Source: Ignavibacteria bacterium
GTDB taxonomy: Bacteria; Bacteroidota; Ignavibacteria; Tepidaquicellales; OLB5
Assembly: GCA_020852705.1 (NCBI GenBank)
Contig: JADZAP010000012.1
Coordinates: 38,022 to 102,021, forward strand
Reading direction: 5' to 3'
Length of the DNA: 64,000 nucleotides
This document shows, one piece after another, positions 46,471-56,634 of this stretch (position 1 is the stretch's first letter; every line of letters begins with the position of its first letter). Below the pieces are notes generated by a model, which ran no database searches, was not told the origin of the DNA, and saw only the letters and a list, made by a program, of their open reading frames with translations. Both the position numbers and the translations under genes were made by a program.

Positions 46471-46639
46471 CTTCTCTCCTTTAAACATCCTGCTATAAAG
46501 CAGAACACATGTCTAAGAAGATCAAAAAGCATGATTAATAAAATAAAATTTAAAACTGGTATTTATTATTAACCCGCAGTTCTCAAATCTAAAGAATGCT
46601 GCGGGAAAAATTCTGATACAATGGTAAAAGAACTTTGTA

Positions 46640-47032
46640 TTAACGTTTTGAAAACTGAAATCGTTTTCTTGCTTTTGGCTGACCGGGTTTTTTTCTTTCA
46701 ACCATACGTGAATCTCTGGTTAAAAGGCCTTCTTTTTTAAGGGCAGGTTTAACACTTGCATCATATTTGAGAATTGCTCTTGCAACACCAAGTTTTATTG
46801 CACCAATCTGTCCTGAAACTCCCCCGCCGTTTACATTAATTTTAACATCAAACCTGCCTGTAAGATCAGCTGTATATAACGGCTCTAATGCTTCTTTCAG
46901 CAAAGTATCTTTACCAAAAAAATCTTTACCGGTTTTATCGTTAATCTGAACATTACCTGAACCTTCAAATAAAAAGACTCTTGCTGTAGATGTTTTTCTT
47001 CTGCCTGTAGCTAAATGATAATTTACTGCCAT
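46640..47032 (-). CDS. rpsI: 30S ribosomal protein S9
   Basis: 130 residues. YHLATGRRKTSTARVFLFEGSGNVQINDKTGKDFFG (5-39), NVNGGGVSGQIGAIKLGVARAILKYD and the basic C-terminal tail ending ARKRFQFSKR, which reaches the P-site tRNA, are complete. It lies ten bases after rplM, the standard pair. Confidence 0.97.
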   Translation of the reverse strand: MAVNYHLATGRRKTSTARVFLFEGSGNVQINDKTGKDFFGKDTLLKEALEPLYTADLTGRFDVKINVNGGGVSGQIGAIKLGVARAILKYDASVKPALKKEGLLTRDSRMVERKKPGQPKARKRFQFSKR

Positions 47033-47042
47033 TTATATAATA

Positions 47043-47498
47043 TTAGATATTTTTTGCAATTGGATTTTGTGCAGCATGCGGGTGATTTTCACCTGCATAA
47101 ACTTTTAGTTTGGTTATAAGCCTGCTGCCAAGTTTAGTTTTTGGAAGCATACCTTTTACTGCTTTGGTAATAACTTTATCAGGATGAGTTGCAATAAGTT
47201 CTTTAAACGATTTAATCTTCTGTCCGCCCGGGTATAATGAATGGTGTTTATAATCCTTTAAACTTTCTCGTTTACCTGTCAAACGCACTTTTTCTGCATT
47301 TACAACTATTACAAAATCTCCAGTATCAACATTTGGAGTAAACTTAGGGTTATTTTTTCCCCAAATAATTTTAGCTACCTCTGAGGCAAACCGTCCTAAA
47401 GTCTTGCCATTGGCATCAACTACATACCATTTCTTGTTTACCTCATCATTATGCGTGAAATGAGTGGATTTTAGTGATTTTTCTATAGCTTTTTTCAT
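47043..47498 (-). CDS. rplM: 50S ribosomal protein L13
   Basis: 151 residues. KKWYVVDANGKTLGRFASEVAKIIWGKNNPKFTPNVDTGDFVIVVNAEKVRLTGKRESLKDYKHHSLYPGG and the ending KVYAGENHPHAAQNP are diagnostic. It is first of rplM-rpsI-rpsB-tsf. Upstream the core genes stop and the decayed accessory region begins about 100 bases away on the other strand. Confidence 0.97.
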   Translation of the reverse strand: MKKAIEKSLKSTHFTHNDEVNKKWYVVDANGKTLGRFASEVAKIIWGKNNPKFTPNVDTGDFVIVVNAEKVRLTGKRESLKDYKHHSLYPGGQKIKSFKELIATHPDKVITKAVKGMLPKTKLGSRLITKLKVYAGENHPHAAQNPIAKNI

Positions 47499-48056
47499 TG
47501 TATTTTCCTAAAAAGAATACAAAAATAGCTATTTTATTGATAAATGTCAATGTATTGTTTAACGATTAAAGAGGTAGGTAGAAAGTGCAAGTGTTATGCC
47601 AGTTTATCTTAAGATTGAGAATCCACTTGATTTAAGGAGATTCGGGATTTATGTGATTGACATACTGTACACATATGCCGAATAAATCGGACAAGCAGGT
47701 AATTGAATTGATGTTAAGAGGAAAGGATTTATAAAACTCCAGCCAAACTCAACTGCCGAGTTAATGCATAACGGCTGTAAAGCAGAGCAATTCAGAAAAT
47801 TATAACCTTATTACAAATATTTTAAACAGAGAAGAGAAAAGCAAGGATGAGAGTGAAAATAAGCAGAACTAATTAGATAAAGCTAATGAAAAGAGAGCAG
47901 AAAATGTAATAGTAAAACACAAGGATCAATTTGACCAATGGATAAAAGAATGATCGATACCACAGATAAAGATTTTTAATGACACAGAATCAATAAAAAG
48001 ACTTGAAAAAGAATTAGAACCATTAAAAGAAAAAAGGAGAGCCAATTGATACTCTA

Positions 48057-48920
<864 letters not shown>

Positions 48921-49089
48921 TGATGGATTCGGCGAATATCAAAAGGTAGGGTTAGAGCAAGAACAAATGTATTCTGTTGAGCCGAGTTACTCCGAGTTAC
49001 AGGGTTAACAGAGAAATAACTACTATGCCATTCGGCAGGAAGAAGCTGATTAAAAAAATGTTGGGGTATTAATTTTATGTATATCGAAT

Positions 49090-49272
49090 TTATTTACATG
49101 CAGGATTAATGGTAAAATAGAATGAAGGTATTTCATATTTTTTGGAAAGATAGGTTAGTTTATCTATTTCGGTTTTAAAAACGCGGTCAGCTTCAAAGGC
49201 CGGTGAGTAACCTGAATTAGAACCACAGGCAAACTGCAACATGCAAATAAGAACAATGCAAATACTTTTCAT
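49090..49272 (-). CDS. very small lipoprotein
   Basis: 60 residues. A signal peptide with lipobox QFAC makes Cys16 the likely lipidated residue. The mature chain is only 45 residues, with an acidic and aromatic segment and a second cysteine close to the end. ATG start. Not recognised. It sits between phage-like debris and the TrmO-like remnant, so it may be an accessory gene or itself truncated. Lipobox and length are the only evidence for a functional gene. Confidence 0.4.
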   Translation of the reverse strand: MKSICIVLICMLQFACGSNSGYSPAFEADRVFKTEIDKLTYLSKKYEIPSFYFTINPACK

Positions 49273-49607
49273 AGTTTTTAAGTTTAAGTTTATATAAAAT
49301 TATTAAATGCAGGTATAGGGAATCAATAGGTATAAATGCGGTAATTTAGTAGGTATAATTACTTAAAAAATCTATAATGTGGGTGATAGAAAAATGAAAA
49401 TCAAGAAATTACTTGAGTTAATAAAATAAATTATTGTTTACTGGGTTCCGCCGCATTGCTATTTTAAGATATAGGTTTCAATAATGGGGCTATTAATTTT
49501 TAGAATGCACAGGTAAGTAAAATGAACAGTTTCAAATTTTTCGGGAGTAGTTATAATTTGACCAGAGGGGGGAAATAAACTTGCATTTCAACATCACCAT
49601 AGAGAAC
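49273..49607. other. gene-poor stretch with remnant coding traces
   Basis: 335 bases without an intact gene. On the minus strand, from about 49607 down to the TAG at 49459-49461, a coding-like frame reads PPSGQIITTPEKFETVHFTY after a frame change at a G6/C6 run (49567-49572). The remainder is A/T-rich with no recognisable site. Confidence 0.4.
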
Positions 49608-49769
49608 TTATCTGTGAAAGTTACCAGATTTAGAGGGCGGTTCCGGAACCGCTCTTTCAGTAAATTCAACCGTTAGTTCAATTTCAGAAATTACATTTCC
49701 CCAAAAATCATCTGTTATTTTGGTTCTTGTATTTTTTACGGTTGCAATTGGTTTCAGTTCTATTTTCAT
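49608..49769 (-). pseudogene. N-terminal fragment of a TrmO/TsaA-like tRNA methyltransferase
   Basis: From the ATG at 49767-49769 the frame reads MKIELKPIATVKNTRTKITD, DFWGNVISEIEL, which is the start of TrmO (TsaA/YaeB, UPF0066) proteins that methylate N6-threonylcarbamoyl-adenosine in tRNA-Thr. After about 35 residues the match dissolves and the frame stops at about 54 residues, against roughly 150-230 for whole proteins. A TTG 24 bases upstream lengthens the ORF but adds nothing typical. So this is a truncated remnant. Confidence 0.55.
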
Positions 49770-49832
49770 TTTCTTAATTATAAAAAAAGCCAATGAAAAT
49801 TGGCTAGGAAAAAATTAAAACAGATAGATGTT

Positions 49833-50324
49833 TTACTTATATTGAGCGTGATCTTTCATTATGAATTTAATTTCCTTAGCTTTTACAAATGAATTAAGTT
49901 TAGCTAGCTCATAGTCATCAATATTCTTAAATGCCATTCCGATTAAGCCGCCAATAACAGCACATGGTATGGTAAAAACTCCCAATACACCCAAAGTAGC
50001 ATCTTTAGGCAAAAATTTTATTTTTTTCTTCCCCCAAATCTGATATACAAGAAATCCGCTGACAAATCCAATACCTGCTCCATAAGCAGCTCCGGTTTTC
50101 CAGTATTTACCGTTATCAAATCTTATTCTGGCAATTCTATCGGTATTAACTAATTTATATGATCCAGTATCTGAAACCAATAGCAGATTTTCATGTATTC
50201 CATATAGTCTAGTTTTTGGTATCCCTGAGCCATTTTTATAAATTATACTGCAAGGGTCAGTTTGCGAATAACTAACTGTAGAAATTATAATAAAAAGTAG
50301 TATTGATATAAAAATATTCTTCAA
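49833..50324 (-). CDS. exported membrane protein of unknown function with glycine-rich segments
   Basis: 163 residues with a TTG start. Signal peptide MKNIFISILLFIIISTVSYS, then a beta-like segment (about 24-75) with PCSIIYKNGSGIPKTRLYGI. Two hydrophobic glycine-rich stretches follow, around GAAYGAGIGFVSGFLVYQIWG (78-98) and LGVFTIPCAVIGGLIGMAFK (113-132), separated by a basic loop KKKIKF. It has the look of an envelope protein with glycine-zipper helices. Not recognised. Base use is similar to its surroundings, so no strong sign of transfer. Confidence 0.6.
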   Translation of the reverse strand: MKNIFISILLFIIISTVSYSQTDPCSIIYKNGSGIPKTRLYGIHENLLLVSDTGSYKLVNTDRIARIRFDNGKYWKTGAAYGAGIGFVSGFLVYQIWGKKKIKFLPKDATLGVLGVFTIPCAVIGGLIGMAFKNIDDYELAKLNSFVKAKEIKFIMKDHAQYK

Positions 50325-50676
50325 TAAACCTGTAAATATTTATGTAAATATACTTAAAAAAATATATTAATTACAATAATTGAAATCAGTAAAAATTTAT
50401 CTTAAATAACCGATGTATTTTCATCTTTCATTCTGATATAAAGCTTTTAAATAAATCCAAAAGAAACCTGAAATTAAAAATTTTAATGAATATTATAAAT
50501 ATGAAAATGAAACAAATTATTCAAAAATAATATTAAATTTATTTATAAAAATAATATACATCATATAAAAAACCGTCAGTACTCAAACTGACGGTTAAAA
50601 TAAAATAATGATAACAAAATATTCTTTAAATTTTGCGGTTAATTAATATTACTGCATTTATGAAAATATCTTACAA
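50325..50676. other. intergenic region with one terminator
   Basis: 352 A/T-rich bases between the glycine-rich membrane protein and the cytochrome/barrel gene. No gene or RNA is evident except the terminator at 50571-50596. The rest probably holds the promoter of the 49833-50324 gene. Confidence 0.5.
50571..50596 (-). terminator. terminator downstream of the cytochrome/barrel gene
   Basis: AACCGTCAGT (50571-50580) pairs perfectly with ACTGACGGTT (50587-50596) around ACTCAA. On the minus strand it is followed by a T run, so it ends the transcript of the gene at 50677-51894. Confidence 0.85.
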
Positions 50677-51894
50677 TTAGAAATAAAACTTAAATACTGT
50701 TTGAAATTCATTATCTTTAAAATCAGTCGCATTTGAAGGTTCAGGATCACCTTTACCGTTACGAACTAACCTGTAAATACTTTCAACTTCTAAACCGTTT
50801 ATCGGGAAAAATACTGCTCCAAAGCTGTACCTTTGACGCTCTGATGTACTGTTTTTAGATCCCAATGCATTATCATAATTTTCATATTGAACTTTAACTT
50901 CTAATCCCTTTGTTACCCTAATATTAAGTTCACCAAATATCGTTCTGAAATCTGATCGGGTTTTAACGGAATCCCTTAAATCAAGTCTGTTATAAGCTAC
51001 TTCGCCAAGAATGGCAACCCTTTCAAATAGTCCAATAGATAAAAAACCTGCTGCCATTTGTCTTAAGGCATTAATATTATTTGCAGGATCATATTTAAAC
51101 GGGTTACTTAAAAATGAACCTCCAATACCGAAGGTATATTTTGATTTCTTACTTGACCAGCGGAAATCACCTGAAACTGTAATTTGTTTTTGATTATCAA
51201 AATCAAAGCTATTGTTACGCAGGTTATCTTTGTTTAAACTTGACCCGTTTGAAAAACCTGCAGTTAATGTAAAAAAACTTGGAGCTATACCAACTTCAAT
51301 TCCGGCATCACTTGCATAGGGAGTGTAGAGATCATTAAAAATTCGGTTATATGCTCTGTGCTCAGGAATTTTAATTCCAAAATTCGGGATAAATCTACCA
51401 GCTTTAAAATATAGACCTGCCGGCAGGTTTGAAACCATTCCATAAATTTCATATTTTGTAGGTATTGGATCAGGACCATAGGTATTAGGAATATACAAAC
51501 CGGGTGCAATTACTAAATTGATATATTTGTTAATCTGTGCATTCAAATAAAGATCACCCTGCATTTGAAAGAATGAATTGAGATTCGGATTCCCTTCACC
51601 TGTCTGGTTATCTATAAAAACCATTCTCATATCAGCTCCCATTGAAATCCCTTTTGTTAACTGTGGGTCTATATTAGTCGTTTTATTTGCTTTTTCAAGG
51701 AATTTGAAATACAGGTTATCTTTTCCGTATTTAACTCCATATAAATTCCTCATTCCGCCACCGGTTGGATTAACATGACAACTCTGGCATTTTTCACCTG
51801 TATAAGCTGCAAACTTTGGATATGCTTCAAGCGAGGCAGTTAACAAAAAAATAAGTATAAAAATTACTGCGTTTAAATGTAGTTTTGTTTTCAT
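50677..51894 (-). CDS. outer-membrane beta-barrel with one N-terminal c-type haem motif
   Basis: 405 residues. Signal peptide (1-24), then CQSCH at 36-40, a single CXXCH haem-binding motif followed by NPTGGGMRNLYG. The rest (about 75-405) is a series of amphipathic strands with aromatic girdles and an ending FQTVFKFYF, whose terminal Phe is the mark of an outer-membrane barrel. So a covalently bound haem would sit at the periplasmic N-terminus of a porin-like barrel. No function is known to me. A route for electrons or a haem-anchored porin are possible. It stands alone with its own terminator. Confidence 0.75.
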   Translation of the reverse strand: MKTKLHLNAVIFILIFLLTASLEAYPKFAAYTGEKCQSCHVNPTGGGMRNLYGVKYGKDNLYFKFLEKANKTTNIDPQLTKGISMGADMRMVFIDNQTGEGNPNLNSFFQMQGDLYLNAQINKYINLVIAPGLYIPNTYGPDPIPTKYEIYGMVSNLPAGLYFKAGRFIPNFGIKIPEHRAYNRIFNDLYTPYASDAGIEVGIAPSFFTLTAGFSNGSSLNKDNLRNNSFDFDNQKQITVSGDFRWSSKKSKYTFGIGGSFLSNPFKYDPANNINALRQMAAGFLSIGLFERVAILGEVAYNRLDLRDSVKTRSDFRTIFGELNIRVTKGLEVKVQYENYDNALGSKNSTSERQRYSFGAVFFPINGLEVESIYRLVRNGKGDPEPSNATDFKDNEFQTVFKFYF

Positions 51895-52060
51895 ACTGTA
51901 ATTATTATTTAAAAAATTGTTAATTATTAGTTCAATATCTTTATTTTTTTATAAAAAAACAAATAATATAAATTTACTTAGATGTTTTCGTAATACAAAT
52001 CAAATACCATTTATTATAAAATGAATTTAAAGTATTTTAGCAGTTAACAGTACTTTTTTA

Positions 52061-53875
52061 ATGAGAGAATACTTCCGTTTAGTTAAATTATTAAAACCCT
52101 ACAAATACCTGCTGGTAATTTCTTTTATACTCATTTTATTTTATTCTCTCTGCAACGCAGCATCTATCTATCTTTCTATTCCCCTTTTAAAAACCCTATT
52201 CACCGGAAATTCAACTGATTTAACAATTTTACCGCAAAAAAATTTATTTGATTCTCTTAGACAAAGTGCTGATAACTGGATATTTTCTGGCGGAGATAAA
52301 TATTCAGCATTGATTAAGGTATGCCTTCTGCTTCTTTCAGCTTACCTTTTAAAAAATATTTTTGCTTTTTTACAGGGAACCTTAACGCAGTATGTTGAAA
52401 AATCTCTTATTACAGATCTTCGCAGAAAAATGTTCAATAAGTTCAATTCTCTTTCATTGAAATATTTTAATGAAAGAAGATCGGGTGATATTGTTTCAAG
52501 ATTTATCACTGATGTTAATTCTATTCAAAATACGGTATCAGTTACATTTACTGATCTCATAAAACAGCCGGTTTTGATTATTACTTTTCTAACTATGGCA
52601 TTCCTTATTAGCTGGAAACTTACACTCATTTCCATGGTAACGGTTCCTGTAAGTGTTTTATTGATAATTTATCTTGGAAAAAAACTTAAAAAATACAGCA
52701 TCAGAGTTCAGGAAAAGCTTGGTGATTTTACAAGTGTAATTTCGGAAAATATCTATGGGGGAAAAATTATACGTGCTTTCCAGATGGAAGAGTTTGAAAA
52801 GAAAAAATTTGATGTAAAACTAAAAGATTATTTTCGCTCTTTAATGAAAAGTGCCATATATATAAATATGTCACGCCCTATTACAGAAATAGTCAGTGTT
52901 TCTATTGGTGTATTTATAATTTGGTTTGCGGGAAAAGAAATATTTTCGGGAACATCACTTGCACCGGAAGAATTTATCGGCTTTCTGCTGATAATTTTTC
53001 AGTTAATGGCTCCTATTAAAGATTTCAGCTCTGTTTCTAACCGAATTCAGGAATCCTATGCTTCTGCATTGCGCATTTTTGAGATAATAGATGCAAAACC
53101 AGAAATTGAAGATAATCCCGATTCAATTGAAAAAGAAATATTCCAAAGCACTATTGTTTTTAAAAATGCTTATTTTACTTACAACTCTGCTGATATGATA
53201 ATACTTAATAACATTAATTTAGAAATTAACAAGAATGAAAATATTGCAATAGTAGGATTAAGCGGAGCAGGTAAATCAACCTTGGTTGACCTTTTGCCAC
53301 GATTTTATGAATTGACCGGAGGCGAAATATTAATTGACGGTATAAATATTAAAAATATTAAGATCAATTCACTCAGGAAAATGTTTGGAATTGTTACCCA
53401 GGAAATAATTCTTTTTAATGATACTATACGTAATAATATAGCTTTCGGAATGGAGGAAATACCAATTGATAAAATAATTACTGCTGCTAATAATGCAAAT
53501 GCACATGATTTCATAATAAATACAGAAAAGGGATATGATACTGTAATTGGGGAGCGCGGTGTTAAACTTTCCGGTGGACAAAAACAGAGAATTGCCATTG
53601 CTAGAGCATTACTGAAAAATTCCCCAATAATGATACTTGACGAAGCTACTTCTTCGCTTGATACTGAATCAGAACAGCTTATACAGGATGCAATAGAAAA
53701 ATTAACTCAAAACAGGACATCAATTGTAATTGCTCACAGACTTTCAACAATTAAAGATGCAGACAGAATTGTAGTTTTAGAAAACGGAAAAATAGCCGGA
53801 GTTGGTACTCACAATGATTTACTTAAAGATGAAAAAAGTATTTATAAAAAACTTTATGAATTGCAGTTCGGTTAA
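52061..53875 (+). CDS. MsbA-like ABC transporter (lipid A / lipid flippase), half-transporter
   Basis: 604 residues. Six membrane helices (about 15-320), then an ATPase domain: Walker A GLSGAGKST (about 399-407), Q-loop in VTQEIILF, signature LSGGQKQR (about 503-510), Walker B IMILDEATSSLD (about 522-533), and H-loop AHRLS (about 557). A homodimeric exporter is expected. Placement at the head of a glycosyltransferase and O-antigen-ligase-like run favours flipping of lipid A-core (MsbA) rather than drugs, which is inference from context. Confidence 0.85.
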   Translation: MREYFRLVKLLKPYKYLLVISFILILFYSLCNAASIYLSIPLLKTLFTGNSTDLTILPQKNLFDSLRQSADNWIFSGGDKYSALIKVCLLLLSAYLLKNIFAFLQGTLTQYVEKSLITDLRRKMFNKFNSLSLKYFNERRSGDIVSRFITDVNSIQNTVSVTFTDLIKQPVLIITFLTMAFLISWKLTLISMVTVPVSVLLIIYLGKKLKKYSIRVQEKLGDFTSVISENIYGGKIIRAFQMEEFEKKKFDVKLKDYFRSLMKSAIYINMSRPITEIVSVSIGVFIIWFAGKEIFSGTSLAPEEFIGFLLIIFQLMAPIKDFSSVSNRIQESYASALRIFEIIDAKPEIEDNPDSIEKEIFQSTIVFKNAYFTYNSADMIILNNINLEINKNENIAIVGLSGAGKSTLVDLLPRFYELTGGEILIDGINIKNIKINSLRKMFGIVTQEIILFNDTIRNNIAFGMEEIPIDKIITAANNANAHDFIINTEKGYDTVIGERGVKLSGGQKQRIAIARALLKNSPIMILDEATSSLDTESEQLIQDAIEKLTQNRTSIVIAHRLSTIKDADRIVVLENGKIAGVGTHNDLLKDEKSIYKKLYELQFG

Positions 53876-53889
53876 GGGTTTTTGATAAT

Positions 53890-54633
53890 ATGAAAATTTC
53901 AGCAGTTGTAATAACAAAAAATGAGGAGCGCAATATAAAAGAATGTCTGGAAACTATTAAATGGGCAGACGAAATTATTTTAATTGACTCAAACAGCACA
54001 GATAAAACCTGCGAAATTGCTTCAGCATATACCGATAAGATCCTTCAAACTTCAAGTAATGTTTTTTCGGAAAAAAGAATTAAGTCGCTTAATTTAGTTA
54101 ATAATGATTGGGTGCTTTTTGTTGATGCCGATGAAAGATTAACTAAAGAATTGATAAACGAAATTTTATTGTTACAACCCCCTTCCGGAATTTATGGTTA
54201 TACAATAAAGAGAAGAAATTATTATTTTGGGAAATGGATTAAACATGCCGGCATTTATCCGGATAGACAACTTAGATTATTTAATAAAAATTATGCACAT
54301 ATAACTCCTAGAAAAATCCATGAAGGTGTTGAAGTAAACGGGGAAATTGGGAGTCTGGAAAACGATATATTACATTATTCATACATTGATATGGAACAGA
54401 TGATTAGTAAAATTAATTTATACAGTTCATTGGAAGCTCAGGAAAAATTTGATAAACAAAAGCAAATATCAAAAACCGGGATTTTTACTCATGCTATTTC
54501 AGCATTTATAAGGGTTTATATTTCAAGAAAAGGATTTATTGAAGGCAGTGGCGGGTTTTTTGTTGCTTTTAGTTATGCTTTGGTCAGTTTTCTTTCTAAC
54601 CTGAAATTATTAAAACTTCAGGGAAAAATGTAA
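53890..54633 (+). CDS. family 2 glycosyltransferase (WaaE-like)
   Basis: 247 residues. GT-A fold: AVVITKNEERNIKECLETIKWADEIILIDSNSTDKT (5-40) and FVDADERLTKEL (about 77-88), whose DAD is the metal motif. YFGKWIKHAGIYPDRQLRLFNK (about 113-135) and a C-terminal hydrophobic helix typical of WaaE-like LPS glucosyltransferases follow. It comes 14 bases after the msbA-like gene and is similar in layout to the gene at 55856, suggesting an old duplication or two successive core sugars. Confidence 0.87.
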   Translation: MKISAVVITKNEERNIKECLETIKWADEIILIDSNSTDKTCEIASAYTDKILQTSSNVFSEKRIKSLNLVNNDWVLFVDADERLTKELINEILLLQPPSGIYGYTIKRRNYYFGKWIKHAGIYPDRQLRLFNKNYAHITPRKIHEGVEVNGEIGSLENDILHYSYIDMEQMISKINLYSSLEAQEKFDKQKQISKTGIFTHAISAFIRVYISRKGFIEGSGGFFVAFSYALVSFLSNLKLLKLQGKM

Positions 54634-54707
54634 TTCAATATTCAATCACCTCAATAAAAGAAAATATTAATAAAGTTACAGATATCCTGATATATGTATT
54701 TTTAGGA

Positions 54708-55859
54708 TTGGCTGTTTTTTCTTCGCAATTTTCAATTGCTACCTCTAGTATTGGTATTGGCGGATTAATAATACTTACTGTATTTAAATTATTTATCAGC
54801 AATAAAAATTATGTTCTGCAAAAAAACTTGATTTATTTCTTTGGAGCATTTATTATTATACAAATTATTTCATCTTTAGTCTGTGGTAATCCCGCTGAAT
54901 CATTTGATAATATTTTTCGCAGAATTTCAATTTATATTATCTTTTTTGCATCGATTTTATTTATAAAAAGTTCTGCTGATCTGAAGAAATTATTAATATT
55001 ATATATTTGTTTTACGGCATTAATTTCAACTGTAGAAATAATCAGATTTTCCTTGGAATATATTCCCCACCCAACAAAACCCATTTCTGAATACAGACTT
55101 GAATATTATGGATATCCTGCAACAAATGGTGAGATTAAAATGTCAATTTTACTTTTAATAATCCCCTTTTTTCTTTTAAAAAAGAATTATTTAATGAATA
55201 AATTTTTGCTTGCATTATGTACACTTCCATTATTAATTACTTTTTACCTTACCAATGCAAGAAACGCAGTTATGGGGTTATTTACAGGTATTTTAATATA
55301 CGGATTGATTAAAAACCGATGGTTTCTTGCAGTTGTTTTAGTATTAATATTATTATTTTTAGTTGCTGCCCCCCTGCCTGTAAAGGAAAGAGTTTTAAGC
55401 ATTGCAGATCTTAATCACCCAAGTAACCACTCCAGAATAGTAATGTGGGAAACCGGCGTTAAGATTATAAAAGATAATCTTTTGTTTGGCGTTGGAGATG
55501 TTGATATTAATAAAGTTTATCGAATGTATAAAACGCCTGAATTTCATGGTGAAGGTTCTCACATGCATAGTAATATTTTCCAGATATTGGTTAACTTTGG
55601 GGTAATTGGTTTCATTTTCTGGTTAGCATTAATGATATATTTATTCACAATGCAGATTAAAACTTATATTAAAACGCGGAAATTTGAGTTTCTTAATATT
55701 CTTGCCTTAATTTCAATAACTTCAATGGCTGCTTTGCAGGTAAGCGGGTTAACTGAATGGAATTTTGGTGATGCCGAATATGCTGCTGTATTTTGGTTTA
55801 ATCTTGCTCTGGCATTTTCTGCTTACAGGTTAAGTACAAAAGGAGACACTTTGTCATGA
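54708..55859 (+). CDS. O-antigen ligase / polymerase-like membrane protein
   Basis: At least 383 residues with about eleven membrane segments. A large central loop (about residues 235-290) contains NHSRIVMWETGVKIIKDNLLFGVGDVDINK, GEGSHMHSNIFQILVNFGVIGF. This Wzy/WaaL-type C-terminal loop with conserved Arg and His is the basis for the call. Start is uncertain. TTG at 54708 cuts into the first hydrophobic segment. Upstream the frame is open through 54633, reading NKVTDILIYVFLGLAVF without ATG, GTG or TTG, so a non-standard start (CTG, ATA or ATT) is possible. It lies between two GT2 genes, and its end overlaps the next by ATGA. Confidence 0.78.
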   Translation: MAVFSSQFSIATSSIGIGGLIILTVFKLFISNKNYVLQKNLIYFFGAFIIIQIISSLVCGNPAESFDNIFRRISIYIIFFASILFIKSSADLKKLLILYICFTALISTVEIIRFSLEYIPHPTKPISEYRLEYYGYPATNGEIKMSILLLIIPFFLLKKNYLMNKFLLALCTLPLLITFYLTNARNAVMGLFTGILIYGLIKNRWFLAVVLVLILLFLVAAPLPVKERVLSIADLNHPSNHSRIVMWETGVKIIKDNLLFGVGDVDINKVYRMYKTPEFHGEGSHMHSNIFQILVNFGVIGFIFWLALMIYLFTMQIKTYIKTRKFEFLNILALISITSMAALQVSGLTEWNFGDAEYAAVFWFNLALAFSAYRLSTKGDTLS

Positions 55860-56617
55860 GCGGCATTACTGCAATAGTGATAACTTACAATGAAGCAGCT
55901 AATATTGCTGTTTGCCTTGAGTCTGTTAAATGGTGTAATGAAATTATTGTTGTTGATTCAAAAAGCAATGATAATACCCGTGAAATTGCATCTAAATTTA
56001 CTAAGAAAATTATTACTGTTGAAAATTTAACTTATGGCGAAAAAAGAAATATTGGTATTGAAAATGCTATACACGAGTGGATCATTTGGCTTGATGCAGA
56101 TGAAAGAGTTTCAATTGAACTTAAAAAAGATTTAGAAAAGCTTATTTGGCAGGATAAAACAGCATTTGATGCATATTATATTAACAGGAAAAGTTTTTTT
56201 ATTAATAAATTCATTAATCATTCGGGCTGGTATCCAGATTACACTTTAAGATTTTTCAAAAAATCAACCGATATAAGATTTAACAGTGCACTTGTTCACG
56301 AAAAAGCAATTTACACGGGTAAAACCGGGAAAATAAAACATAATATACTACATTACACCGATAAAAACTACGAGCATTATATAAACAAGCTGAACAAATA
56401 TACTTCTTTAAGCGCAAATGTACTTTATTCAAATGCCAAAAAAGCATCATTTTTTGATATTATTTTTAGACCTGCATTTACATTCTTTAAAATGTATTTT
56501 TTAAAACTTGGAATTATGGATGGTTTTACAGGGTTAATATTATGTACTCTTTCCTCCGTACATGTTATGACAAAATACTCGAAACTATATTTATTAAACA
56601 ATATTAACAAACAATAA
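55856..56617 (+). CDS. family 2 glycosyltransferase (WaaE-like), second copy
   Basis: 253 residues. AIVITYNEAANIAVCLESVKWCNEIIVVDSKSNDNT (6-41) and WLDADERVSIEL (about 79-90), then FFINKFINHSGWYPDYTLRFFKKS (about 116-140). The same plan as the gene at 53890, at moderate identity. The ATG overlaps the ligase-like gene's stop (ATGA), so it is coupled. It is likely to add one sugar to a lipid-linked core or O-chain. Confidence 0.86.
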   Translation: MSGITAIVITYNEAANIAVCLESVKWCNEIIVVDSKSNDNTREIASKFTKKIITVENLTYGEKRNIGIENAIHEWIIWLDADERVSIELKKDLEKLIWQDKTAFDAYYINRKSFFINKFINHSGWYPDYTLRFFKKSTDIRFNSALVHEKAIYTGKTGKIKHNILHYTDKNYEHYINKLNKYTSLSANVLYSNAKKASFFDIIFRPAFTFFKMYFLKLGIMDGFTGLILCTLSSVHVMTKYSKLYLLNNINKQ

Positions 56618-56634
56618 TATAAGACATTTACGCT

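Noticed and set aside
46573..46605. Hairpin CCCGCAG...CTGCGGG between rpsI and rpsB, considered as a terminator
   Set aside because: On the minus strand no T run follows it, the loop side is long, and the two genes are expected to be read together. It may be structure in the rpsB leader, but I could not support a function.
49025..49072. 15-codon reading frame MPFGRKKLIKKMLGY after the phage-like remnant
   Set aside because: Too short and without a recognised family to call as a gene. Mentioned only as a possible part of the remnant.
53890..56617. The two WaaE-like glycosyltransferase genes as a recent tandem duplication
   Set aside because: They share layout and motifs, but sequence identity is only moderate and they are separated by the ligase-like gene, so recent duplication is not supported.
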